Origin: Streptomyces sp. JHA26
Lineage (GTDB): Bacteria > Actinomycetota > Actinomycetes > Streptomycetales > Streptomycetaceae
Length of the DNA: 38,909 nt
NCBI RefSeq assembly: GCF_002005565.1
Contig: NZ_BDJC01000060.1
Span: 1 to 38,909 of the forward strand
Direction of reading: 5' to 3'
The notes under the pieces are model-generated. The model did not search any database, was not told the origin of the DNA, and was given only the letters and a program-made list of their open reading frames with translations. A program made the translations under genes and the position numbers. Within the stretch, counting starts at the first letter, position 1. Every line of letters begins with the position of its first letter. Positions 1 to 6,710 of the stretch are shown one piece after another.

Positions 1-3
1 GTT

Positions 4-9
4 TAGGGT
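4..9 (+). promoter_or_regulatory. -10-like TAGGGT for a leaderless start
   Basis: TAGGGT lies 6 nt before the ATG at 16, the spacing expected if transcription starts on the A of the start codon. No Shine-Dalgarno sequence is present. The -35 would lie outside the window, so this is suggestive only. Confidence 0.35.
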
Positions 10-15
10 CGTCGT

Positions 16-660
16 ATGCGCTACGAACTGGTTGTCTTCGACAATGACGGTGTCCTCGTCGACAGTGAGCCGATCTCCAACCGGCTGCTGGCCGCCTACC
101 TGACCGAGCTGGGCCACCCGACGACGTACGACGAGTCGTTGCGTGACTACATGGGATCCGCGATGCACCGGATCCACGACCTCGTCCTGGAGCGGACCGG
201 CCGACGGCTGCCGGAGGACTTCGACGACGTCTTCCACGGCCGGGTGTTCGCCGCCTTCGAGCAGGACCTCGAGCCCGTCCCCGGGGTCGTCGGTGTGCTG
301 GAGAAGCTCGCCGCGGACGAGGTGCCGTACTGCGTGGCATCGTCCGGGAGCCATCAGCGGATCCGGGTGGGGCATCGGAAGACCGGACTGGACCGGTGGT
401 TCGACGACGCGCGGATCTTCAGTTCCGAGGACGTGGGTCGGGGGAAGCCGGCGCCCGATCTGTTCCTGCACGCGGCCGAGCGGATGGGCGTCGCGCCGGA
501 GCGGTGCGTGGTGATCGAAGACAGCGCGCTCGGTGTGCAGGCGGCCGTCGCGGCCGGGATGGACGTGTACGGGTTCACCGGGATGACGCCCGCCGAGAAG
601 CTCGCCGGGGCCACCCGACTCTTCGGCACCATGGGGGAGTTGGCCGACCTGCTGGTATGA
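16..660 (+). CDS. HAD-superfamily phosphatase (beta-phosphoglucomutase/GS1-like subfamily)
   Basis: A 214-residue haloacid dehalogenase-type hydrolase, probably a cytosolic phosphatase acting on a small phosphorylated metabolite. Motif I is FDNDGVLVDSE near residue 8, with the usual nucleophile and acid Asp pair. Motif II is the Ser in VASSGS (about 109), the conserved Lys lies in GRGKPAPD (about 143), and motif IV is VIEDS (about 167). A helical cap occupies residues 18-80, as in the pseudo-beta-phosphoglucomutase group. Length is normal. The ATG has no ribosome-binding site and follows a TAGGGT box by 6 nt, so it is probably leaderless. The substrate cannot be told from sequence; members act on 2-deoxyglucose-6-P, glycerol-P or beta-glucose-1-P. 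The next gene starts 93 nt later behind its own control region. Confidence 0.88.
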   Translation: MRYELVVFDNDGVLVDSEPISNRLLAAYLTELGHPTTYDESLRDYMGSAMHRIHDLVLERTGRRLPEDFDDVFHGRVFAAFEQDLEPVPGVVGVLEKLAADEVPYCVASSGSHQRIRVGHRKTGLDRWFDDARIFSSEDVGRGKPAPDLFLHAAERMGVAPERCVVIEDSALGVQAAVAAGMDVYGFTGMTPAEKLAGATRLFGTMGELADLLV

Positions 661-681
661 CGCGGCACAGCGCGCCGGTCC

Positions 682-693
682 TGACATTTGTCA
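682..693 (+). promoter_or_regulatory. 12-nt perfect palindrome upstream of the VC0807-type gene
   Basis: TGACATTTGTCA is a perfect inverted repeat (TGACA-TT-TGTCA) 60 nt before the start at 754. It lies in the only non-coding gap between the HAD gene and the membrane protein gene. Its size and AT-rich centre suit a dimeric response-regulator or TetR-type operator. The binding protein is not known from the sequence. Confidence 0.4.
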
Positions 694-753
694 TGCGTAG
701 CTCCGGACGGTTGTTTCTACTGCGGGACCGGGGCCGGCCGCGAAGCTGTGTGC

Positions 754-1515
754 ATGACGACGAACACGGACACGGGCAGCCAGCGGCACGGCAAGCGTCG
801 TACCTTCGTCACCCTCCTCCTGGACGTGGGGGTGCCGGTCGGGTCCTACTACCTCCTGAAGGGCGCCTTCGGGATGAGCTCCGTCGCGGCGCTCGGCTGG
901 AGCAGTGTCGTGCCGGTGCTGCGGACCGGGTGGGGGCTGTCCAGGCACCGGGAGGTGAACGGGCTGCCCCTGCTCATCCTCCTGGTGAACCTCGTCGGGC
1001 TGCTGCTCAGCTTCGGGACGGGGGACGCCCGGCTGCTGCTCCTGAAGGACAGCGTGGTCAGCAGCGTGGTCGGCATCGTGCTGCTGGCGTCCGTGGTGGT
1101 CGGTCGGCCCATGATGAGCGCCAACCTCAAGCCGTTCCTGGTCAAGGGGGACGCCCGGCGCGAGGCCGCGTGGGAGAGGCTGCGGCGTCAGTCGCCGGCG
1201 TTCCGGCGGGCGGAGCTCAGGTTCACCGGGGTGTGGGGCACGGTGTTCGTCGTCGAGTGCGCGGTGCGGGCCGTCGGCGCCTACACGGTCCCCGTCGACA
1301 CGATGGTCTGGCTGGGGACGGTCGTCCTGGTCGCCGCGATGGTGCTGGCCTTCGTGATCAGCGGGGCCCTGGGTGCCGGGCCGATGGCGCACATGATCGA
1401 GGCGTCCGCGACCGCGGAGGGCGCTCCCGACTCCGTGACGGTCTCCGGTCCGGTCGTCGTCGAGCGCGGTGAAGCTGAGCGGAATTCACCTTTGGCGGGA
1501 TCTACCCACCGGTAA
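754..1515 (+). CDS. VC0807-family integral membrane protein
   Basis: A 253-residue membrane protein of the VC0807/DUF3159-like type found widely in actinobacteria; its function is unknown. A polar N-terminus is followed by hydrophobic segments near residues 18-35 (LLLDVGVPVGSYYLL), 70-90 (LPLLILLVNLVGLLLSF), 104-120 (VVGIVLLASVVV), 162-180 and 190-212. These give about five to six membrane passes with a cytoplasmic loop rich in Arg between residues 128 and 157. The start at 754 was chosen because the upstream GTG at 688 would read through the palindrome; a Shine-Dalgarno is not obvious. It ends 23 nt before the MFS gene, so the two may share control. The family name is a recognition from pattern, not a database result. 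Confidence 0.72.
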   Translation: MTTNTDTGSQRHGKRRTFVTLLLDVGVPVGSYYLLKGAFGMSSVAALGWSSVVPVLRTGWGLSRHREVNGLPLLILLVNLVGLLLSFGTGDARLLLLKDSVVSSVVGIVLLASVVVGRPMMSANLKPFLVKGDARREAAWERLRRQSPAFRRAELRFTGVWGTVFVVECAVRAVGAYTVPVDTMVWLGTVVLVAAMVLAFVISGALGAGPMAHMIEASATAEGAPDSVTVSGPVVVERGEAERNSPLAGSTHR

Positions 1516-1525
1516 GCCGGAGCCC

Positions 1526-1531
1526 TACGCT
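1526..1531 (+). promoter_or_regulatory. -10-like TACGCT for a leaderless MFS transcript
   Basis: TACGCT ends 7 nt before the ATG at 1539, which lacks a ribosome-binding site. This is the same arrangement as at 4-9, 2700-2705, 31198-31203 and 32497-32502. No convincing -35 was seen at 16-18 nt upstream. Confidence 0.35.
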
Positions 1532-1538
1532 CGCCGCC

Positions 1539-2762
1539 ATGACAGATGTGCTGCGGCGCGGCAGGGCCTCCTTGGCGTTCGGCTTCTTCGCCCAGGGCGT
1601 CGCCTTCGCTCTGCTCGTGACCCGCATCCCCGCCCTCCAGGACCGGTACGGCGTCTCCGACGCGCTGCTGCCGGTCTTCCTGGCGGCCGTGCCGGTCCTG
1701 GCCGGTGTGGGGAGCGTGGCGACGGAGCGGCTGGTGCGGCGGGTACGGCCCAGTCGGGTGCTGCGCTGGTCCCAGCCCGTGGTGCTGCTGGCGCTGCTGG
1801 GGGCCGGCGCGGGGGACCGGGTGGCGGTGCTGGCCGTGGCGCTGGCGGTGTTCGGGCTGGCGGTGGGGGCGCTGGACGCCTCGATGAACATGCTCGGGGT
1901 GAGCCTGCAGCGGGCGTACGGGCGCAGCATCATGCTCGGGTTCCACGCGGCCTACAGCCTGGGCGGGATCCTGGGGGCCTCGCTGGCGTGGGTGGGGGCG
2001 CACGGGGAGCTGGCGCTGTGGGTGTCGTACCTGCCGGCCGTGGCGGTGCTGTTGCCGGCCGCGCTGGTGGGGAGCCGGTGGTACGTCGACGGGGAGCGGA
2101 CCGGTTCCGGGGCGGGGGCGCCGACGGACGGGGGCGGGGGTGCGGGCGTCGGCTTCGCGGTGCTGTTGCCGCTGTGCCTGGTGATGACGTTCGCGTACAT
2201 CGGGGACTCGACGGTCTCCAACTGGAGTGCGAAGTACCTCCAGGACGTGCTGGGGAGTTCGGAGCAGCTGGCGACCGTTCCGTACAACGTGTACATGGTG
2301 ACGACGCTGGTGGGGCGGTCCGTCGGGGACTTCGGGGTGCGGCGGCTGGGGGCCGTCGCGGTGGTGCGGGGCGGGGCGGTCGTCGCGGCGGGTGGGTTCG
2401 CGGTGGTGGCCGTGGCGCCGGGGGCGTGGTTCGGGATGCTCGGGTTCACGCTGCTGGGGTTGGGGCTGTGCGTGCTGGTGCCGCAGACGTTCGCGGCGGC
2501 GGGGCGCCTGTTCCCCGGGGCGTCCGATGCGGCGGTGGCGCGGCTCAACGTCTTCAACTACGTGGGTTTCCTGATCGGTTCGCCGTTGGTGGGTGCGCTC
2601 GGGGACGCCTGGAGCTACCGCGGTGCCATGCTCGTGCCGATGGTGTTGGTGCTGGTGACGGTGGTGTACGCCAGATCGTTCGAGGCCCGGTCGGACCGAT
2701 ACGGTGGCGGGCATGAGCGGCCGCGCACAGCTGATGTGGGACGAGGCAGTAACGGGCTATGA
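1539..2762 (+). CDS. Major facilitator superfamily transporter
   Basis: A 407-residue multi-pass transporter in the cytoplasmic membrane, probably a proton-driven exporter or sugar-type carrier. Twelve hydrophobic stretches can be followed in two groups of six, separated by a Gly-rich polar loop (residues 187-205). The cytoplasmic loop between helices 2 and 3 carries the basic VRRVRPSR stretch typical of MFS loop 2-3, and a matching RRLG occurs in the second half. The fold resembles the FucP/YfcJ-like group, but the substrate is unknown. The C-terminal tail (from about residue 380) is polar and overlaps the acuC start by 50 nt on the same strand, so the two genes are probably co-expressed. 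Length is normal for the family. Confidence 0.85.
   Translation: MTDVLRRGRASLAFGFFAQGVAFALLVTRIPALQDRYGVSDALLPVFLAAVPVLAGVGSVATERLVRRVRPSRVLRWSQPVVLLALLGAGAGDRVAVLAVALAVFGLAVGALDASMNMLGVSLQRAYGRSIMLGFHAAYSLGGILGASLAWVGAHGELALWVSYLPAVAVLLPAALVGSRWYVDGERTGSGAGAPTDGGGGAGVGFAVLLPLCLVMTFAYIGDSTVSNWSAKYLQDVLGSSEQLATVPYNVYMVTTLVGRSVGDFGVRRLGAVAVVRGGAVVAAGGFAVVAVAPGAWFGMLGFTLLGLGLCVLVPQTFAAAGRLFPGASDAAVARLNVFNYVGFLIGSPLVGALGDAWSYRGAMLVPMVLVLVTVVYARSFEARSDRYGGGHERPRTADVGRGSNGL
2700..2705 (+). promoter_or_regulatory. -10-like TACGGT before acuC
   Basis: TACGGT lies inside the 3' end of the MFS gene and ends 7 nt before the acuC ATG at 2713. This fits a leaderless internal promoter, but the -35 is not clear. 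Confidence 0.3.
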
Positions 2763-3885
2763 CTTCGGTCCGGGGCATCCGATGGACCCGGTCCGGCTCG
2801 CCCTGACGCGGGGGCTGGTCGGCGCCCTGGGGCTCGACCGGGAGGTGGAGGTCGTCGCGGCGCGGGCGGCCGGGGAGTCGACGCTGCGGCTCGTCCACCG
2901 GGAGGACTACATCGATGCCGTGAGGGCGGCCTCGGCGGATCCGGGGTCGGCGGACGTGTCGTACGGGCTCGGGACGGTCGACGATCCGGCCTTCGCGGGG
3001 ATGCACGAGGTGTCCGCGCTGATCGCCGGGCAGTCGGTGGGCGCGGCGGAGGCGGTGTGGCGGGAGGACGCGCTGCACGCGGTGAACTTCGCGGGCGGGC
3101 TGCACCACGCGATGCCGGGGGCGGCGTCGGGGTTCTGCGTCTACAACGACGCGGCGCTGGCGATCGCGCGGCTGCTGGAGCTGGGGGCCGAGCGGGTCGC
3201 GTACGTGGACGTGGACGTGCATCACGGGGACGGGGTGCAGGCGGCGTTCTGGGAGGATCCGCGGGTCCTGACGATCTCGCTGCACGAGCATCCGCGGTCG
3301 CTGTTCCCGCAGACGGGGTGGCCGGAGGAGACCGGGGCCGACTGTGCGGAGGGGTCGGCCGTGAACGTGGCGCTGCCGCCGGGGACCGGGGACGCCGGGT
3401 GGGTGCGGGCGTTCCACGCGGTGGTGCCGGAGCTGATCGCGGACTTCCGGCCGCAGGTGCTGGTGACGCAGCACGGGGCCGACACGCATTTCGAGGATCC
3501 GCTGGCGCATCTGGCGGTGTCGCTGGACGCGCAGCGGGCGGTGCAGGTGGCGTGTCACGACCTCGCGCACGAGTACGCCGAGGGGCGGTGGGTGGCTCTG
3601 GGGGGCGGGGGGTACGCCGTGGTGGACGTGGTGCCGCGGTCGTGGACGCATCTGGTGGGGATCGCGGCGGGGCGGCCGGTGGAGCCGGAGACGGTGGTTC
3701 CGGAAGGGTGGCGGCAGGAGGTGTTCGCGCGGACGCGGCAGCTGGGTCCGATGCGGATGACCGATGGGCGGTGGCCGGTGTCGTGGGCGTCCTGGGAGGC
3801 GGGGTACGACCCCGCGGACCGGTTGGACCAGGCGGTGGTGGCGACCCGGCGGGCGGTGTTCCCGTTGCGGGGGTTGCTGGCCTGA
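2713..3885 (+). CDS. acuC: AcuC, class I/II-type zinc histone-deacetylase-like protein
   Basis: A 390-residue acetoin-utilization/histone-deacetylase-family enzyme. Known members remove acetyl groups from lysine side chains, including AMP-forming acetyl-CoA synthetase. The HDAC fold markers are intact: paired His in GGLHHAMPG (131-132), FCVYNDAALAI, and the metal site VDVDVHHGDG with D168 and H170 plus D257 in TQHGADTH. The transition-state Tyr region GGGGYAVVDVV is present. The ATG at 2713 gives the usual length; the GTG at 2704 would add three residues and has no ribosome-binding site. The first 50 nt overlap the MFS gene. A deacetylase here would fit acetyl-CoA synthetase control, although no acs gene lies in the window. 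Confidence 0.93.
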   Translation: MSGRAQLMWDEAVTGYDFGPGHPMDPVRLALTRGLVGALGLDREVEVVAARAAGESTLRLVHREDYIDAVRAASADPGSADVSYGLGTVDDPAFAGMHEVSALIAGQSVGAAEAVWREDALHAVNFAGGLHHAMPGAASGFCVYNDAALAIARLLELGAERVAYVDVDVHHGDGVQAAFWEDPRVLTISLHEHPRSLFPQTGWPEETGADCAEGSAVNVALPPGTGDAGWVRAFHAVVPELIADFRPQVLVTQHGADTHFEDPLAHLAVSLDAQRAVQVACHDLAHEYAEGRWVALGGGGYAVVDVVPRSWTHLVGIAAGRPVEPETVVPEGWRQEVFARTRQLGPMRMTDGRWPVSWASWEAGYDPADRLDQAVVATRRAVFPLRGLLA

Positions 3886-3983
3886 CGGTTCCTCCCGGCG
3901 TGCGGGGCGGGGGTTACGCCGTCCGTGGGGACGTTTCGGGGATCCGGGCCGCGCGGGTGGTCGGGTCCGGCAGGATCGTTCGG

Positions 3984-4799
3984 GTGCTGAGCCGTGGAGC
4001 TCTTCGGGCTCATCTTCTGGACGTTCGTCTCGCCGGGGTCGTGGCCACTTCCCGGGAGGCGAGTCTGCGGAGTTACCGGTTGTTCGCCGCCCGGGATCCG
4101 CGGGTGCTGATCGGGATCGACCCGGAGGGCGACTGGGGGGAGCGGGACCTGCTCGGGCTGATGGCGCGCAGGTGCGGTGTTTCGGCCGACCCGCGGCATG
4201 TTTCGGGCCAGGATGTGATCGATCCCGAGCGGACACTGAGCGCTCTGGACGCCTTCGCCGGGCGCCTCGCCGCGGTGGCCGAGCGTCGCGCTCCGGTCCT
4301 CCTCGGCACCGGGCACCCGCATCGGCTGCTCGGTTTCTACGTCGCCCTGGCCGACGCCCTGTCGGCGGCGGGATGTGCTGTCCTCACCCCCGCGCAGGGT
4401 CGCCGTGTCGACATAACGACCCGGTTCGGTCTACGCACCCACCGCCTCGAGTACGTCCGGGGAGTCGCGTTGGTGCGGGACGCCGGCGCTGAACGCCCCG
4501 GTTGTGAGCCCGGCGCGCACACGCACTCGCCGCTCCCGGTTCGGACCGCGCTGGCCGTGGCGGCCGAGGTCGGCGGGCCGCTCCCCGAGTTGGTGATCGG
4601 GGACCACGGGTGGGTCTGCGGAGCAGGTCAGCTGGGGTTCGAGGCCATCGGGCCGGGCGATGTGAACGATCCCGCGCTCTTCGTGGGGGAGGCCGAGGGG
4701 TTGGTGTCCGTCGCCGTTCCGCTTGATGACGGTGTGCGGCCCGAGTGCTACCGGCCGCTCACCCGCTACGTACTCAATCGGGCGTGTCTGTCCCGGTAG
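3984..4799 (+). CDS. Conserved actinobacterial protein, usually annotated phosphatase
   Basis: A 271-residue protein that I recognise only as a family kept next to the bdtA/bS22 genes in Streptomyces and generally labelled phosphatase. No classical phosphatase signature (DxD, CX5R, RHG) is visible. Conserved-looking features are GTGHPHRLLGFY (about 108), the His pair in HTHSPLPVRTAL (about 178) and the C-terminal IGDHGWVCGAGQLG (about 202) followed by DVNDPALFVGEAEG. The clustered His, Asp and Gly residues could form a metal or phosphate site, but this is inference. The GTG at 3984 is the first plausible in-frame start. The gene begins 98 nt after acuC and ends 34 nt before the bdtA control region. 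Confidence 0.75.
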   Translation: MLSRGALRAHLLDVRLAGVVATSREASLRSYRLFAARDPRVLIGIDPEGDWGERDLLGLMARRCGVSADPRHVSGQDVIDPERTLSALDAFAGRLAAVAERRAPVLLGTGHPHRLLGFYVALADALSAAGCAVLTPAQGRRVDITTRFGLRTHRLEYVRGVALVRDAGAERPGCEPGAHTHSPLPVRTALAVAAEVGGPLPELVIGDHGWVCGAGQLGFEAIGPGDVNDPALFVGEAEGLVSVAVPLDDGVRPECYRPLTRYVLNRACLSR

Positions 4800-4832
4800 G
4801 GCGCCGAAGGATGCACCTCTTCCCCATTCGCA

Positions 4833-4881
4833 TCACCCGCACCTACATTGGGGAGTGAGCACGCAGCGACGAAGAGTCACC
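4833..4881 (+). promoter_or_regulatory. Candidate BldD-type half-sites in front of bdtA
   Basis: The BldD consensus is AGTGA, a variable gap, then TCACC. Here AGTGA (4854-4858) is followed 18 nt later by TCACC (4877-4881), and another TCACC sits at 4833-4837. All lie 48-96 nt before the bdtA start. BldD is known to bind upstream of bdtA in S. coelicolor; assigning these particular half-sites is inference, and the gap is near the long end of what BldD accepts. Confidence 0.45.
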
Positions 4882-4928
4882 GGAAGGGGAAGCCGGTGGC
4901 CGTCGAGTGCGGAAGGTTCAGGTGTGTC

Positions 4929-5141
4929 ATGGCTGCAGCTGGCGAAAGGCCTCTGAACGAGGTTCAGTTCCTTACCGTGGCGGAGGTCGCCTCGGTGATG
5001 CGCGTGTCCAAGATGACCGTGTACCGGTTGGTGCACAGCGGTCATCTGCCCGCGATCCGGGTGGGACGGTCGTTCCGCGTCCCGGAGCAAGCGGTTCACG
5101 AGTACCTCCGCGAGAGCTACGTGGGGGTGGAAACGGCCTGA
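4929..5141 (+). CDS. bdtA: BldC-like MerR/excisionase-type DNA-binding protein BdtA
   Basis: A 70-residue one-domain regulator of the BldC/excisionase winged-helix type. Almost the whole protein is the DNA-binding domain. The recognition region is VASVMRVSKMTVYRLVHSG (about residues 21-39), followed by the wing LPAIRVGRSFRVPEQAVHEYL. The ATG at 4929 is preceded by GGAAGG at 4911-4916, and homologues start at MAAAGERPLNEV. An in-frame ATG at 4848 would add 27 residues of unusual composition and would read through the putative BldD sites, so it is rejected. In S. coelicolor the corresponding gene is called bdtA, a target of the developmental repressor BldD; this naming is from memory. The mycobacterial counterpart Rv0500A also precedes bS22. 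It probably binds DNA cooperatively, as BldC does. Confidence 0.87.
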   Translation: MAAAGERPLNEVQFLTVAEVASVMRVSKMTVYRLVHSGHLPAIRVGRSFRVPEQAVHEYLRESYVGVETA

Positions 5142-5221
5142 GGGCGGGCCGGGAGGGGTCCACGGGGCTCCATGGGGCTCCAGGGGCCTCTCCCGGCCTC
5201 GTCGGCTCCCGGCCACCTCGA

Positions 5222-5251
5222 TTACGACCTCAGCGCTCGGGCGGGTAGGCT
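5222..5251 (+). promoter_or_regulatory. Possible HrdB-type promoter for the bS22 gene
   Basis: TAGGCT at 5246-5251 is a good principal-sigma -10 box. TTACGA at 5222-5227 is a weak -35 at 18 nt spacing. Transcription would begin near 5258 and leave a leader of about 64 nt before the GTG at 5322. Confidence 0.4.
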
Positions 5252-5321
5252 AGCCCCTCGTAGGTCGTGTGGGCCCATGGCGCCCAAACAACCGAGTGAT
5301 GAGAAGTGAGCGAGGGTAGTC

Positions 5322-5420
5322 GTGGGCTCTGTTATCAAGAAGCGGCGCAAGCGGATGGCCAAGAAGAAGCACCGCAAGCTGCTCAAGCGCACGCGCGTTC
5401 AGCGTCGCAACAAGAAGTAA
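5322..5420 (+). CDS. Small ribosomal subunit protein bS22 (AURKAIP1/COX24-like, 32 aa)
   Basis: A very short, extremely basic protein of 32 residues with the pattern MGSVIKKRRKRMAKKKH, ending in RVQRRNKK. About half of the residues are Lys or Arg. It matches the tiny protein found in mycobacterial 30S structures and named bS22, which contains the AURKAIP1/COX24 motif; it would bind 16S rRNA. The GTG start follows GCGAGGGTAG (5310-5319). A perfect 16-bp hairpin terminator lies 24 nt after the stop codon, so this is a single-gene transcript or the end of a bdtA-bS22 unit. Such genes are often missed because of their length. Confidence 0.88.
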   Translation: MGSVIKKRRKRMAKKKHRKLLKRTRVQRRNKK

Positions 5421-5444
5421 GCGACGCTGCGCCGTCAGCGTGTC

Positions 5445-5480
5445 CTGTGGCCCCCCACCGCATCCGGTGGGGGGCCACAG
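5445..5480 (+). terminator. Strong hairpin terminator after bS22
   Basis: A perfect 16-bp inverted repeat: left arm 5445-5460 (CTGTGGCCCCCCACCG), 4-nt loop CATC, right arm 5465-5480. There is no long U-tract, as is usual for Streptomyces terminators. Confidence 0.85.
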
Positions 5481-5634
5481 TCGCGTTCCGGGGCCCGTCG
5501 GGTCCGCGACGCGTGTGAATTTCCGTCACGTGCCGCATCCGGCGGTCATCACAGCGCAACACCGACCGGCTAAGTTGGCCCGCGGGCGGGGAACGCGGCA
5601 GGGTACGGAGCAGGGCGAGAGGAAGGCGCTGATC

Positions 5635-6696
5635 TTGGGCAAGGTCGTGCTCGTGACCGGAGCGGCCCGTCAGCTGGGCGGCCGGTTCGTCCGGCGGATC
5701 CAGCGCGATCCCGACGTGGACCGGGTCGTGGCCGTGGACGCCGTCGCGCCGGAGCACCATCTGGGCGGCGCCGAGTTCGTCCAGGCCGACATCCGGCAGT
5801 CGGCCATCGGGCGGGTGCTGGCCGAGACGGGCGCCGACACGGTCGTCCACATGGACGTCACGGGCACCCCGCTGGGCGGGGGCAGCCGTACGTCGGTCAA
5901 GGAGACCAACGTCATCGGCACCATGCAGCTGCTCGGCGCCTGCCAGAAGTCGCCGGCCGTGCAGCGGCTCGTGGTCAAGTCGAGTACCAACGTCTACGGT
6001 TCCGCGCCCCGCGACCCGGCCGTCTGCACCGAGACCACCGCGCCCAAGTCGCTGCCCAGCGGCGGTTTCGCCAAGGACGCCGTGGAGGTCGAGGGGTACG
6101 TGCGGGGCTTCGCGCGCCGGCGGCCGGACGTCGCGGTGTGCGTGCTGCGGTTCGCCAACATCCTGGGCCGGAGCGCGGAGACGCCCCTCGCGTCGTACTT
6201 CGGGCTGCCGGTGCTGCCGACCGTGTTCGGTTACGACCCGCGGCTGCAGTTCGTGCACGAGGACGACGTGATCGAGGTGCTGCGGATCGCCTCGCACGAG
6301 CCGCGGCGCGGCACCCTGAACAGCGGCACGTTCAACATCGCCGGTGACGGCGTCCTGCTGCTCTCCCAGTGCTCGCGCCGGCTGGGGCGCCCCACGGTGC
6401 CGCTGCTGCTGCCCGCGGTCACCTGGGCGGGCTCCCTCGTGCGTACGCTGGGAATGACGGACTTCTCCCCGGAGCAGATCCGGCTGCTCACCCACGGGCG
6501 GGTCGTGGACACCACGCAGATGCGCGAGACCCTGGGTTTCAGGCCGGCGTACACGACGGCCGAGACGTTCGCGGACTTCGTGCGCGGTCGCGGTCCGGGG
6601 CTGTTGCCGCCGCAGGTCCTCGCGGGGGCCGTCGACCGGATCGCGGAGCTGTCCCTGCGGGGCAGCGGCCACCTTCCGACGCAGAGCGCCAACTGA
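5635..6696 (+). CDS. NAD-dependent epimerase/dehydratase-like protein (extended SDR family)
   Basis: A 353-residue protein with the Rossmann fold of the extended short-chain dehydrogenases (GalE-like). The nucleotide-binding stretch is VVLVTGAARQLGGRF (about 4-18), with a second marker at VVHMDVTG (about 69). The SSTNVYGS region (about 118) matches the catalytic Ser/Thr strand. The expected YxxxK is not visible: the site reads GGFAKDAVEVEGY, with Phe where the catalytic Tyr normally sits. Either catalysis is altered or the protein only binds NAD and a nucleotide sugar or lipid. The TTG at 5635 is chosen because GAGAGGAAGG ends 8 nt upstream and the protein then starts directly with the first Rossmann strand. 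The acyltransferase follows after 14 nt, as in mycobacteria (Rv0501-Rv0502), so the pair likely works together in envelope lipid or polysaccharide metabolism. Confidence 0.85.
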   Translation: MGKVVLVTGAARQLGGRFVRRIQRDPDVDRVVAVDAVAPEHHLGGAEFVQADIRQSAIGRVLAETGADTVVHMDVTGTPLGGGSRTSVKETNVIGTMQLLGACQKSPAVQRLVVKSSTNVYGSAPRDPAVCTETTAPKSLPSGGFAKDAVEVEGYVRGFARRRPDVAVCVLRFANILGRSAETPLASYFGLPVLPTVFGYDPRLQFVHEDDVIEVLRIASHEPRRGTLNSGTFNIAGDGVLLLSQCSRRLGRPTVPLLLPAVTWAGSLVRTLGMTDFSPEQIRLLTHGRVVDTTQMRETLGFRPAYTTAETFADFVRGRGPGLLPPQVLAGAVDRIAELSLRGSGHLPTQSAN

Positions 6697-6710
6697 GGAG
6701 CGCGACAACG

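Noticed and set aside
1281..2714. Long minus-strand frame opposite the MFS gene
   Set aside because: Composition is Arg/His/Pro/Gln-rich and it lies fully opposite a real transporter gene.
4848..4928. Upstream ATG start for bdtA
   Set aside because: It would add 27 residues not expected for this one-domain family and covers the promoter-like area; the ATG at 4929 has GGAAGG upstream.
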